64,000 bases of DNA, taken from assembly GCA_905221605.1 (NCBI GenBank), contig CAJNDS010002232.1:499541-563540 (forward strand). Reading direction: 5' to 3'. Within the stretch, counting starts at the first letter, position 1. Every line of letters starts with the position of its first letter. Both the position numbers and the translations under genes were made by a program. Source of the stretch: Symbiodinium natans. Taxonomy: Eukaryota > Sar > Dinophyceae > Suessiales > Symbiodiniaceae. Under the pieces are notes generated by a model, which saw nothing but the letters and a program-made list of their open reading frames with translations, was not told the DNA's origin and did no database searches. Positions 29,814 to 39,920 of this stretch are shown piece by piece.

Positions 29814-30893
29814 CTGAGCATTGGTTGCAAATGGGGGCCGTTTTCCAACCCCCTCAGCTTCCTTTAAGCCGTGCAAAGCCTGCTTTAAACCTATAAGTTC
29901 TGTTGAAACCCATCGTGTGAGCATTGTGTTTGCAAATGGGGCCCCCAAACCCCCGCTTTTTGACCGTGCAAAGTGTGCTTCAAAGCTGTCGAAACCCATC
30001 GTGTGAACATTGTAGTTGCGAAAGGAGGGGGGGGGGGCTGCGTCCCCCCCAACCCCCGGCTTCTTTTAAACCGCGCAAAGCGTGCTTCAAAGTCGTTGAG
30101 ACTCATCATGTGAGCGTTGCGCTTTCAAATGAGGGGAGCTGCGCCCCCCCCCCCAACCCCCCCGCTTCTTTTAAGCCGTGCAAAGTGTGCTTCAATTCGA
30201 ATGAATGTTGTTGGCGCCATCGTGTGAGTGTGAGCATTGTGGTTGCAAATAGGGCTTCATTTCTTATGAATCTTGTTGAAACCCATCGTCTAAGCGTTGG
30301 TTGCAAATGGGGGGGCTGCCTTTTGCCAACCCAACCGCTTCCTTTAAGCCGTGCAAAGCCTGCTTCAAAGCCTATGCATCTTGTTGAAACCCATCATGTC
30401 AAATGGGGGGGCTGCGCCCCCCCCCTGCCAACCCCCAGGTTTTTTTTTTTACGTGCAAAGTGTGCTTCGAAGCATATGAATGTTGACGAAACCCATCGTG
30501 TGAGCATTGATTTTAGTTGCGAAAAAAGGGGGGGCTGCGCCCCCCCAACCCCCCCGCATTGAATAAACAGTGCAAATCATGTTTCAAAGCCTATGAATCT
30601 TGTTGAAACCCATCGTGTGAGCATTGTGGTTGCCAGTGGGGGGGCTGCGCCCCCCGCCAACCCCTCCGCTTCTGTTAAGCCGTGCAAAGCGTGCTTCAAA
30701 ACCCCCGCGTTTTTTTTTCTCTCAAACCGTGCAAAGTGTGAATGTTGTTGCAACCCATCGGGGTGCGGCCCCCCTCAACCCCCGCTTCTTTTAAGCCGTG
30801 CAAAGCGTGCTTCAAATCTGAAGAAACTTGTTCCCCAACCCCCCTGCTTGATTGAAGCCGTGCAAAGCATGCTTCAAAGCCTATGAATCTTGT
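29814..30893 (+). repeat. Host tandem repeat array, unit about 110 bp
   Basis: About ten degenerate units with anchor TTGAAACCCATCGTGTGAGC at about 29801, 29905, 29989, 30097, 30208, 30276, 30383, 30487, 30602, 30747 and 30894. Each unit also has GTTGCAAATGGGG, a near-palindrome GGGGGGCTGCGCCCCCC, CTTCTTTTAAGCCGTGC and AAAGCGTGCTTCAAAGCCTA. No coding. The anchor is the target of elements A, B and A'. Confidence 0.8.
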
Positions 30894-30906
30894 TGAAACC
30901 CATCCT

Positions 30907-33000
30907 AAGCTTCTCGGCTCGGACCACATGTTTCTTTTGGTAGGGGGTCAACCGGGTTCGAGGCCAAACAGGTTCTCTGTTCAACTGGACCCCCTCCGGA
31001 CGCTGTAGTTCTTGCTTTTGCACATGGTTTCTCAATACTGAGCCTGGGGAAGCCGCACTTCGGCACCCATTCACAGATGCATTCACAGATGCAATGACGA
31101 TGGCGATATGTCAGAGACCCGTGCATTCAGGTTGTCCTCGGTGCACTCACTGGCCTTCATGGATCTGGTGTGGTATTTGCATGGCATTCTGCTACTGGAT
31201 GTTTTTTGGAGACGCCTTTGCCACTTGATGAGCTGGTTGCGCAAACGCAGTTAGCCCCACGGTTGGGAGATACACGAGTGACACCTTCAAGCATCCTCAC
31301 TGCAGGTCCGCTCTTCTTTATTTTACGAGCCGTGCCGGTCCCAAGTCCGGCAACCAGCATTGGATGGGCCACTGAAGACAGGCCAAAAGTATTGCTGGTA
31401 GAAGTGAGGGTTGCTGCAGATTCCAGTGCTGCAGCGGGAGCCAATCAGGTTCGTGATCACCTGGGCTTCATGTGTGGGCGAAGATACTGGCCAGGCATTA
31501 TGCACGCACCAACGCTTCGGGGCGGACTGCAAGGTACAGTGTTTTCACTGCCAGCGAGCTCGCGCCTATGCTCAGTGCTTGGTTTATTTATTTCGTATTT
31601 GCTTTTGTTATTCATGTTGTATGACTATTCATTGCCACTTACGGTTGCCAGGCTTTGCGGCAATCAGGCATTTTGGGATGAATGTATGGCCACTTGTGGT
31701 TGTCAGGCTTTACGGCAACCAGGCCTATGGGCAGGGCGCCGTCTTCGGCCCCTACATTGTGCTGCTACAGTTTGTCTCTATGCAGATGAATTCGTTTTTG
31801 CTGAGGCGACGTCTGGGACTGCTCTGATTTCACCTTCGGTTGCAACAGCTGGAAGGATATGTGACGACATTCGTTGTGGACAGTTCGTTCCTGTTTCCCA
31901 CCTAGCCCTTCTGGGAGTTCGTGGGTCGGCCCATGGCGAGTTTTCGGGCAATGAGGCAACTTGCGCGATGCGTAGTACCAGACTCTCCATGGAGGTCCTC
32001 AACTGTCTGCCCTATGAGTTTGGATCATCGTTAAGCTGACCATTTTTGACACAGTTCTTTGCTTGTACAATGCATGTGCTGGAGCAGTACCGCACACTCA
32101 CCCCATACTTGCTTGGTTTTTCTTGGCCACTTGCGATTGCCAGGCTTCACGGCAACCTGGCCTGTGGGGGGGGGCCATATTATCGGCCCTTCTATTCAAT
32201 ATGCTGCTGCTATTTTTTTATTTTCTTATCTGGTGGGTGCATTGGGCTTCCTCAACGTGATGGTCCCCTACGCTGTGTACCTGCCGCTGAGGTGTTCTTG
32301 GGATTGCTCTGATGGTTCTCTTTCCTCGTGGGGTGCTTCTGCTAGCTTTCTCTCGTGGAGGCTGCCGCTTTGGCCAAGCTTGTGTGGGCAGGACGACAGA
32401 ACGATGTGCCAATGTGTCTGTCATCGGTGGCTACGCTGCCCAAAAGCAGTGGTTCCAGAATAGTTGGCGGTACGCATGGAGGCTTGTTGTGGACTCCGTT
32501 TCACTTGAAATTGGCCTGTGGAGTGCATTTCGATGCTCTAGTGGACTCTGAGTCCGTCCCTCCATGGAGGTCCTCAACTGACTGCTTTTCATGAGTGAGA
32601 TCCATCATTGAGCTGACCATTTTGTAGCTCAGTGCTGAAGTTGTACAGTGTACAGGGCTTGCGCAGCACTTGTCCCGGGGTTGCCGTTTCCGGCCCCCTG
32701 CCCAAGGCAGAGTGGCGTGATGTGTTTTTGCTTTCTTCGTTTTGACAATTCATTCACTGTTCAGCTGAGCTGTCACAGTCTACTCCCTAGTTAGTAAGAG
32801 CGAGAACGCTAGGTTGAGCGACTGTGAGCGCTGGAGACCCTGTACTGCACAGTTTGTTGAACTTCGGTTCCTGTGCAGTTGCCTTGCATGTCCATACCCG
32901 AAGCTGTTAATCGCCGCCGCTGAGCGGCCGTGACACATGTCATGAGGTACCGCTAGCTAGTAGGTCAGACCAGACCGCTGCGGAATCGAGTCGAGTCGAG
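30907..33000 (+). mobile_element. Non-autonomous LINE-related element A'
   Basis: Nearly identical to A over its whole length, with about a dozen small deletions (for example, 18 bases present in A near 18118-18140 are missing here) and a scatter of substitutions. The duplications are TGAAACCCATCCT at 30894-30906 and 33001-33013; the CCT end differs from A's CAT. The tail has one more TCGAG repeat than A. A B-box-like GGTTCGAGGCC lies about 50 bases from the start, as in A. Confidence 0.75.
31411..31827 (+). pseudogene. Remnant frame in A' related to element B ORF2
   Basis: Same relic as at 17702-18118 in A, again with VGEDTGQA and RARAYA, 138 codons. It retains no recognisable catalytic domain. 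Confidence 0.35.
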
Positions 33001-33017
33001 TGAAACCCATCCTTAGA

Positions 33018-33340
33018 TAATAAGAAATCTTACGAAAAGTGGTATGAATCCATGAAAATGTACAGGGAATGTAGCCAAAAACCAAGAAAAATAAACCAAA
33101 ACAAGAATGATTAAGAAATACTACGAAAAGTAGTCTGAGTCTTTTGAAAATATGGACGGAACGTAGCTTTTCCCGACGTAAAACCAAGAGAACGAAGATA
33201 AGAACTCCTACAAAAAGTAGTATGAATCCTATGAAAATATGGAGGGAATGTAGCTTTTCAAGGAAAAACCAAGAAAACTCACACCAAAAAAAGAGAATTA
33301 ATCGGACATCCTACGAAAAATAGTATGAATCGAAAACCCA
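33018..33340. repeat. Degenerate tandem repeat, period about 90 bp
   Basis: Four units with CTACGAAAAGTAGTATGAATC, TGAAAATATGGAGGGAATG and TAGCTTTTC-like segments start near 33018, 33108, 33195 and 33296. The block begins directly after A', so A' sits at the junction of two repeat arrays. Confidence 0.75.
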
Positions 33341-34339
33341 GAAAACGACCCCCCCCCCAAAAAAAAAAAAAGCAACACCTTCAAAACAAAAGGCCCTTGG
33401 GAATGCGCGCGGCACCTAGGCGAGAGCGACAGGGCCACGCGGAAGCATCGAGGGGGTCGTCATTCACGAATTGGAATGCGCACGGGGCCTAAGCCAAAAG
33501 CCCCAACCAAAAAAAACAATTCCCAGAAGAAAGCAAAACAATTTCTTATGTAATTCCGCGCCCATAGGTGTCTTTGCAGCTTTTATCATTGCCTGGCAGG
33601 TTCTGGGCAGATTCGTGTCGAGTTTTGCGTGTCCAAAACAATTTGAGGTTGTCGTATGTTGTCGTGGTTAGGCGACACTCAAGAATCTAGCTGTGAGTAG
33701 CCAGCAAGCAGCGACGTGCAAAGTGAGTGTCTTTTGCCATGCATGTTGCATGGCTTCCCTGTTCCCTCAACAGCTTGTGCGCTCCAAGGCTTTTTACATA
33801 GGTTGAGCAATTGCGCCCCGAGCAACCTCAAGGCACTCTTGGCATACTGGCTGTCGAAATGTTTCTTTATCATGACACCCCTTGCCTGTCATGCTGCAAG
33901 CAGCAGGTTCAAGCAGATTGCGTGCTGTGTCAGGTTTCGGATCTTGCGCGGCGCGGCCGCGGGCTTGGTGAAGGCTAAGAATCGTCACCCTGCCGTGGAT
34001 GTGTGGGTAGCAGAAGCCTTGTCTTCCACAGAACAAGCACGCATGTGGCACCAACAAAATCATTGCCAGATATTCGCGTGGTAGTTTTCTCAGGGCTTAG
34101 CGCGCAAGGCTTTTCAGCCCAAGGCCCAAAGATTTCAAAGGGCTGTTCGCTCAGCCGGAACATGGCTTCATGCGCCAGCCGCGCAGTGCTGGAAGTCGTC
34201 GCAGCCCCAGGTGACAGCACTCAATGGAAAAAGGGCACAGTGAAAGTATACCTCATAGATGCTACGTGCTTTCTGTGTGGCATCTCTTGGAGCATTGTGT
34301 GCCCCAAGCAGTTCCAGTAGCGTTGCAATTTAGACCAAG
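33341..34339. other. No gene recognised upstream of the SWEET gene
   Basis: A C run then an A run (33351-33372) is followed by unique sequence. Frames of 60-120 codons exist at 33716-34084 and 34003-34320 but overlap and carry no recognised domain. A 5' untranslated exon of the downstream gene could lie here. Confidence 0.4.
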
Positions 34340-35666
34340 ATGTCAGCATCAGAGCTGGCATTGATCCATGGAACGGGCTGTGTCGGTGCGGTGTTGAGCA
34401 TTGGCATGGCATTGGTGCCGCTCAGAGAGATGATCCGTGCCAGGGCAGTTGGAAGCTTGAACGGCTTTGACACAAGGCAGCTGCCAGTTCAATTCGTGAA
34501 CTTCTACATTTGGGCGGTGTGGGCCGTGCAAGTTGGGGACATTTGGGTCTTCCTGGCTTCGAGCCCCTCCGCGGCAGTTTGCCTTTTCAACATCACCAGC
34601 GCCATCGCATTGCTCTCGCAGCCTGGATGATATGGGTCCAGCAGCGTTCGTTTTAAGGTGTTCTGTGAACACACTTGGGGCGATGAGTAAGGGCATAGCA
34701 ACACCCGAGGCAGGAGGAGGGTGCCGTCAGCCAGTTGTGCAAACCATTCGACGGTGCCTTCTTCCGACGCAGTCCATCCAGAGCCTGGGCCCTTGCTGGG
34801 AAAGAGTTGTTTTTGCGTAGCAAGCCTCAGCCCAAGCCTTGGTGCGCGAAGCCGGACAGTCGCGGTCTCCAGGGAGGTAAGCACTCTAGTACGACACCCG
34901 GGCCCCCCCCCCCCAAACAAAACAAACGCCCTAGACCCTAAACCCCCAAACCCTAACCCCTAAACGCCCAGCCCCAAACCCTGAACCCCTGAACCCCTAA
35001 ACCCTAGGGGCCTGGCACGATGCCAGCAGAGAGCAGCGCGGCAAAACGGTGCGAAAGCTGGAGCTGCAGACTGTGGGAGGATTCCTTGCGGTGTCTTTCA
35101 TCAGCTGCTTCTTGGGCAAGTGGGAGCTCGCGGGCCTGGAAGTCGTCAGCGATCTCTTCCCCGTGTCGCTCAGGGAAGAGGTCTTGGGCAGCTTGGCATC
35201 AATGGCGGCCTTCGTCGCGTATTGCCGGCCCATTATGCGCCTGTATACCTATTGCTGTCGACGGGATGCCTCGCCGATCCTCTTGCCTCTGGTCTTGATG
35301 GTGCTACTCAGCAATACCTTGTGGACCATCTATGGCGTCAGCACTCTCAACCCCTGGGTCTATGTCCCCAATGGTTCGGGGGCCTTGGTGTGCATCATGC
35401 AAGTCCTAGTGCGGCTCATCTTCCCGGGACGCGCGGATCGGCTTGAAGGCCTGGACAAAGCCGGCCAAGCCAAAGACCTGGAGGCGAACTCCCTGGATGC
35501 CCAGCATGGCGCACCTCTGCGCCTGTCTTCCCAGCAAAGTATCCACGAAGACTACTTGCTTTGGCAGAAGGACTACTACAGATGGCGGTCTATGGCCAGA
35601 ACCTCAAACACGCCATCGACGACGCTGCTAGACTGTGTGTTTTTGGAAGCAGCTTTCGGGTTGTAG
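34340..35666 (+). CDS. SWEET (MtN3/saliva) sugar transporter, spliced
   Basis: An ATG at 34340 starts a first coding segment (to about 34615, before TGA at 34626-34628) with the first three-helix bundle: VGAVLSIGMALVPLREMIRA, then RQLPVQFVNFYIWAVWAVQV and CLFNITSAIALL. The second bundle is in a later exon opening at 35007: a linker helix TVGGFLAVSFISCFLG, then GSLASMAAFVAYCRPIMRLY, LPLVLMVLLSNTLWTIYGV and VYVPNGSGALVCIMQVLV, ending at TGA 35664-35666. This 3+1+3 layout is the family signature of membrane sugar facilitators. A GT-AG intron at 34877-35006 is well supported; splicing between 34615 and 34876 is unresolved. The tail after LIFPG is hydrophilic. Substrate cannot be inferred. Confidence 0.75.
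34877..35006 (+). repeat. Intron with degenerate telomeric repeats
   Basis: The donor is GAG|GTAAGC and the acceptor CCCTAG|GGGCC. Most of the 130-bp intron after a C run is CCCTAAA-type repeats, and its last bases belong to a telomeric unit. Confidence 0.6.
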
Positions 35667-36291
35667 ATGGTAAGATGGCACACGGCATACATGCTAAGAG
35701 ATCTCAAAGAGATGGGCTCCAAAATGGCCCCAAGTTTTTCAGCCGAGGTCAAGGGATGAGGACGCAGTGGAAAGCGCGGAAAGTGAGGATGGCCAGCTGC
35801 TGCCCAACCAGGCTTCAAAGCAGTGATTTAAGGAAGCCTCAGGCGGGATCCGGGTACTTCGGGTTGTTTTGTTTGAAGACATGCTTTAGCGGCTTCATTC
35901 ATGGGGTTGCAAATAAAGGGACTTTCAAATTAGGTTTTGCGAACAGCCCTTGGGGCTCAAGGTTTTGGGCCTTGCAGCTTTTCTGGCCTGAGGCCAAGCT
36001 GCAGGGATCTGGGGGGGGGGGGGGGGCCGACCATGAGAGGGGACTTCACAAAAAGGGCCCTGTGGTAGCTCCCCCCTCAGCTGCTATCTTTACCCTTTTT
36101 TTTGGGTTATGGGTTCCCTTACAAAGGAAGCTCTTTTCAGTAGAATTTGTTCGTAGCTTGGTACAGAGGTGCCGAGCTCCATTTTGCGGCAGCTTTTGTC
36201 CGAAGTTGGACTTGCTGCCTTGCATGAAAGCCTCGTTAGCAAATCCAAGGCTTTGCCTTCCAGCAAAAGAGCTTACTTGCTTTGTCGGGTT
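35667..36291 (+). other. No gene recognised after the SWEET stop
   Basis: An open frame at 35561-36301 mostly overlaps the SWEET end in another phase and reads unnaturally. A G run lies at 36011-36026. Nothing else is supported. Confidence 0.4.
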
Positions 36292-36592
36292 TATGGTTTA
36301 GGGTTACGGGTTTAGGGTTTAGGGTTTAAGGTTTAGGGTTTGGAGTTTAGGGCAGAAGTAACCTCAGCTTCTAAAGCTTTGTTGCCCGAGAGAGGTGCTC
36401 CTTCGGCGTGCGCTGTCTCCGGACCTGGGCCGCGGACCCTTTGTGGCCCAAGGGTTAAGGGTTTAGAGTTTCGGGTTTAGGGTTTAGGGTTTAGGGTTTA
36501 GGGTTTAGGGTTTCGGGTTTAGGGTTTAGGGTTTAGGGTTCAGGGTTGAGGGTTTAGGGTTAAGGGTTTAGGGTTTAGGGTTTAGGGTTAAC
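36292..36592 (+). repeat. Interstitial telomeric arrays TTTAGGG
   Basis: Arrays at about 36292-36350 and 36455-36592, mostly TTTAGGG with TTTCGGG, TTAAGGG and TTGAGGG variants, flank an exon-like island. Confidence 0.9.
36351..36450 (+). CDS. Exon-like island between telomeric arrays
   Basis: Directly after TTTAG|G of the preceding array, an open phase encodes AEVTSASKALLPERGAP then SACAVSGPGPRTLCG. It is followed by the next array. Protein unknown; too short for assignment. Confidence 0.3.
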
Positions 36593-37531
36593 CATCCCAA
36601 ACATTTCAAGCGCCCTTCAGCCTTTTCAGGTTCTAGGATTGTGTCATCTAGCCAACAAGCTGTTTAAAATTAGTGTTTTCAACCTCGTCTCACGGACAGG
36701 TGCAAGAAGCTTGCATGGGAAAAGAGTGGTGCGCCGAGAACTTCGTGTCAATGCTTTTGCAAGTATTGCTTGTGGCTCCTCTGATCGTTGTCCCCGCTGG
36801 TGTCGCACTTTTCGATTGATGTTTCCTGAAATGCCTTTGTTTCCTAAGCCGTTAAAGCTTTAAGTCAGTTCTCAGGCTGCCTTACGCAATATAGGCTGGA
36901 AAGTATAAGGGACGGGGGCCTCGTGCGAATCCGCATGAGTTGTTTTCTCCATGTCACGATTAAGCAACACTCAACCATAGTAAGACATGTCAGGCTAGCC
37001 CCCTAAGCGGGGGGTCATCAACCCCTCACCGAGCTTAGGGTAGCGTCTCCCCTAGGCTCCTTCGTACGGGCAGCTTGAATCGACTTGATCATATTACGCC
37101 ACGCCTTCTTCCAGTAGGCTTAGTGGTTCATGCAGCACTCGTCTGCCGACGACATCCCAAAAACAACCACGTAGCCGGCGCAGCCTTTTTCCGGCTTCGG
37201 GCACCAGAGGGATCCCAAAGTTGGACCCTTCTGGTAACGATGTCTCCACACCTGGGTAGCACTTGAACCCAAGCTATGGCTAAGTGGAAGAAAGCCTTGC
37301 CGACGAAGTCTCACACGACCCCGCTCCCTGGAGCTTCTCTGCCGCAACTCGATGGCTTGTGCCCTTCGTTTTTGTGTTTTTTTAATTTGTCGAGCTCGAA
37401 CCCGAAGGAGGAGGGGTTTGAACAAAATATTCCACGCCCGGCCGAATGAAATCCCTACCTTCTCCAGTGCCTGGAGGCTCAATGGCTGAGCCCTTGTGGG
37501 CTTCAAGGGTCATAGAGTCTTCTGCTTCCCT
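36593..37531. other. No gene recognised
   Basis: Short frames on both strands (36639-36863 plus, 37120-37506 minus) have no recognisable domain. The minus frame is Arg/Lys-rich and ends at a telomeric array. No tRNA fold was found despite tRNA-like fragments near 37260. Confidence 0.35.
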
Positions 37532-37782
37532 AAACCCTAAACCCTAAACCCTAAACCCTAAACCCTAAACCCTAAACCCTAAACCCTAAACCCTAAACCG
37601 CTAAAACCCCCTGAGTCCTCCTGGCCAACTTGAGCCCAGGCCGATGAGCGGAAGAGCTTTATTTGGGCGGTCCAGAAGGTGCAGAAGCAGCAGGAGGCCG
37701 TGAACTGCAAGTCCTAGCCTTGTTTCGGGTTTAGGGTTTAGGGTTTAGGGTTTCGGGTTTCGGGTTGAGGGACTCTGCTTCC
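37532..37782. repeat. Telomeric arrays in both orientations
   Basis: About nine and a half CCCTAAA units lie at 37532-37598. TTTAGGG and TTTCGGG units lie at 37727-37772. Between them is the exon at 37640-37699; the second array lies inside the intron 37700-37813. Confidence 0.9.
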
Positions 37783-38926
37783 CTAAACTCCTGAGTTCTA
37801 CCCCAGACTGCAGGTGGCGGACGAGCTCAACAAGGACGCATGCTTCGTCGCTTTGTATCTAGAAGCGGCGGACCCTGTAGTCCCTAAAGCCCTCGATCCT
37901 TAAAGCTTGAAATCCTACATCGGCCCCTGTAGCAGAGCCCCAGGGTCGAGGGAGATGATATCTTTATCCCCCTCTGTCAGCAAGGACCCATGGGCAAATT
38001 GGGCCTTTGCCGTGATGCCTCCATTCACGTCTTCCACCGAGAGTGCCGAGAGTGCCGAACGTGAGCTCCGGACTGCAGCTTTGGAGAACAACCACCAACT
38101 GGTGACTGATCTTCTGCTGGACCGAAATCCAGGCGCCACTGCCCTGATTGCGGCCACTCGTCTTGATCCGACCCTGAACAGGGAACGCAACTGCAACTAC
38201 ATCACGCGGCTCTTGTTGTTGAACCGTGCCGACCCGACACAAACAGCAGGCAAACGCGGGTGCACTGCGCTCTCCGTGGCCGCTGCAACAGGCAACGTGG
38301 GTGTGACAAAGCTCCTTTTGCGGAAGATGGCGGAGAACCAGGTAGATTCAAAATTGCAAGCCGAGCACAAGTCCGCAGCTTTGTTCGTGGCCGCCAGCTT
38401 CGCCCTGGTTCACTTGTTGCTGCAGCATCGAGCTATACCGGATGCCGTAGAAAGACATCAGCTGTCTGACCCGACCGCATCGAAGGAGGAGCAACAACGT
38501 CGCAAACAACAGCAAGAAAGGAGGCGGCTGCTCTTACACGCTGCTGCCAGAGACTGCTACAACGTGGCAGAACTTCTTCTGCAGATGAGGGCCGATCCGA
38601 ACCTACGACCCCCTCCTCCCCTCAGGAGCCCTAACGCGACGTCTCTCACGCCTCTGCTTGCAGCCGCCTACGCGCGAACGACAGATGATGATGCCAAGGA
38701 CATGGTGGCGCTGCTGCTGCAGAAAAGAGCTGACCCGAAAGCCACAGTGCAAGATGCGAAAACAGTGCTGTCACAGGCATCTCTAAGGGATTCAGAAAGC
38801 CTGACCGGTGATACGCCTGACAAAAGCATGGGGAGACGCCTCGTACGCCTGCTGGACTTCCTGTTGCGCAGCGAGGGGGAGGAGTATACCGACATGGTTG
38901 AGAGTTTGTTGCAGGAGGCTGGGTAG
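37640..38926 (+). CDS. Ankyrin-repeat protein, spliced
   Basis: The main exon runs to TAG at 38924-38926, with the first ATG of its phase at 37955. It contains ankyrin-type helices: RELRTAALENNHQLVTDLLL, GCTALSVAAATGNVGVTKLL, LLHAAARDCYNVAELLLQMR followed by ADPN, and SLTPLLAAAYAR...DMVALLLQKRADP. Loops with NRADP or RADPN spacing are typical of the family, which mediates protein binding. Upstream, 37640-37699 (ADERKSFIWAVQKVQKQQEA) joins in phase across GT-AG intron 37700-37813 to VADELNKDACFVALYLEAADP. An in-phase TAA near 37891 means at least one more intron must precede the ankyrin part. Whether these upstream exons belong to the same protein is inferred. A charged helix EEQQRRKQQQERRR is inserted between repeats. 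Confidence 0.65.
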
Positions 38927-39390
38927 CTCCTGATTTGCCGTCTGTCTACAGCCAGTGTTCTGCAGAGTGGTTGGCTCAGAGTACTAGAGTAGATTTCAGT
39001 AGAGAGGAGCGGCTCGCTGGTGGTTGTGTTTTCTCAGGCTGCTCCCTTTCTTGCAGGATGGTTGCTGTGAGTTGCCCACCAGAAGTAAATTTAGTCCACC
39101 ATGGTTCAGTGGGCCTGCTGTCAATGTTCAGACCCGATTCGACGTAATGGCTACACTCCAAGCACCATACCTACAGCGCACTTATGCCCACGCCACGACG
39201 GAGGTGCCACCAAATTGACTAAGCCCAAAACGGCACGAAAAACAGCCGGATGGTAGGAGTTGGATGGTGGAGGTGGAAATGTTTCTCAGTCTTCCATGAA
39301 CAGGTGCTGGGGGCAGGCCCGACTAGCGGTGACAGATATCGGCCTCTCCACTCTGGCCTGATGAGAACCTAGCGTGAGAGGAGGGAAAAA

Positions 39391-39517
39391 AACCCTAAAC
39401 CCTAAACCCTAAACCCTAAACCCTAAGCCCTAAACCCTAAACCCTAAACCCTAAACCCTAAACCCTAAGCCCTAAGCCCTAAACCCTACCCTAAACCCTA
39501 AACCCTAAACCCTAAAG
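39391..39517 (-). repeat. Telomeric array CCCTAAA
   Basis: About 17 units, mostly CCCTAAA with CCCTAAG variants and one shortened unit. Confidence 0.95.
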
Positions 39518-39529
39518 TTCTGCCTTGAC

Positions 39530-39920
39530 CTGGGAAGGCGGTTGAAGTCAACTGCGGGCCGCAGAGACTGCGCGAGCCCGTGCGCACCATCCTGGGAGAG
39601 CTCGATGGCCATGGTCCGGAGTGGGGGCACCCTGTCCGCAGCGGGCTTTCAGACGTAGCCTCAAGCTCGTGACCCTATCTTGCATTGTGTAAGGCCCCCT
39701 GGTTCTTGGTAGGGAGTGAGAGAATGATGCACCCTCTACGGGATAATATAGGGTACCTCATTCCTTGTACTGAGAACCAGGGGTTCAGGGTCTGAAATGG
39801 TCTGCGTGATATCGTGTGAAAGACTGCGACCGACGAGACCTCAGTTGGGGTATGGAGCCTAAGAAGCTGAGGGAACACCTCGACGTCAACAACGACAAGG
39901 AGGCCAGCGCTGAGTTCAGG
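39530..39920 (+). CDS. Two exon-like islands after a telomeric array
   Basis: The first (about 39530-39655) reads CGPQRLREPVRTILGELDGH then GPEWGHPVRSGLSDVA. The second (about 39855-39917) reads MEPKKLREHLDVNNDKEASA. Both share a KLRE or RLREP-type charged helix. They are separated by a small palindromic element. Gene identity unknown. Confidence 0.3.
39699..39780 (-). mobile_element. Palindromic MITE, CTGGTTCTTGGTA family
   Basis: The ends CTGGTTCTTGGTAGGGAGTG and CTCATTCCTTGTACTGAGAA are imperfect inverted repeats, with C and G runs outside (39695-39784). The ends match the longer copy at 62287-62455. Confidence 0.55.

Noticed and set aside
29814-30893. CRISPR array
   Set aside because: Units are degenerate, about 110 bp with no unique equal-length spacers, in a eukaryotic context.
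17208-33000. A and A' as long terminal repeats of a 15.8-kb LTR retrotransposon
   Set aside because: Each copy has its own matched target duplication on both sides, B is bounded independently, and the coding order is that of a LINE (EEP plus RT, no protease-integrase).
37120-37506. Minus-strand Arg-rich gene
   Set aside because: No domain, odd composition, and it abuts a telomeric array; probably a shadow.
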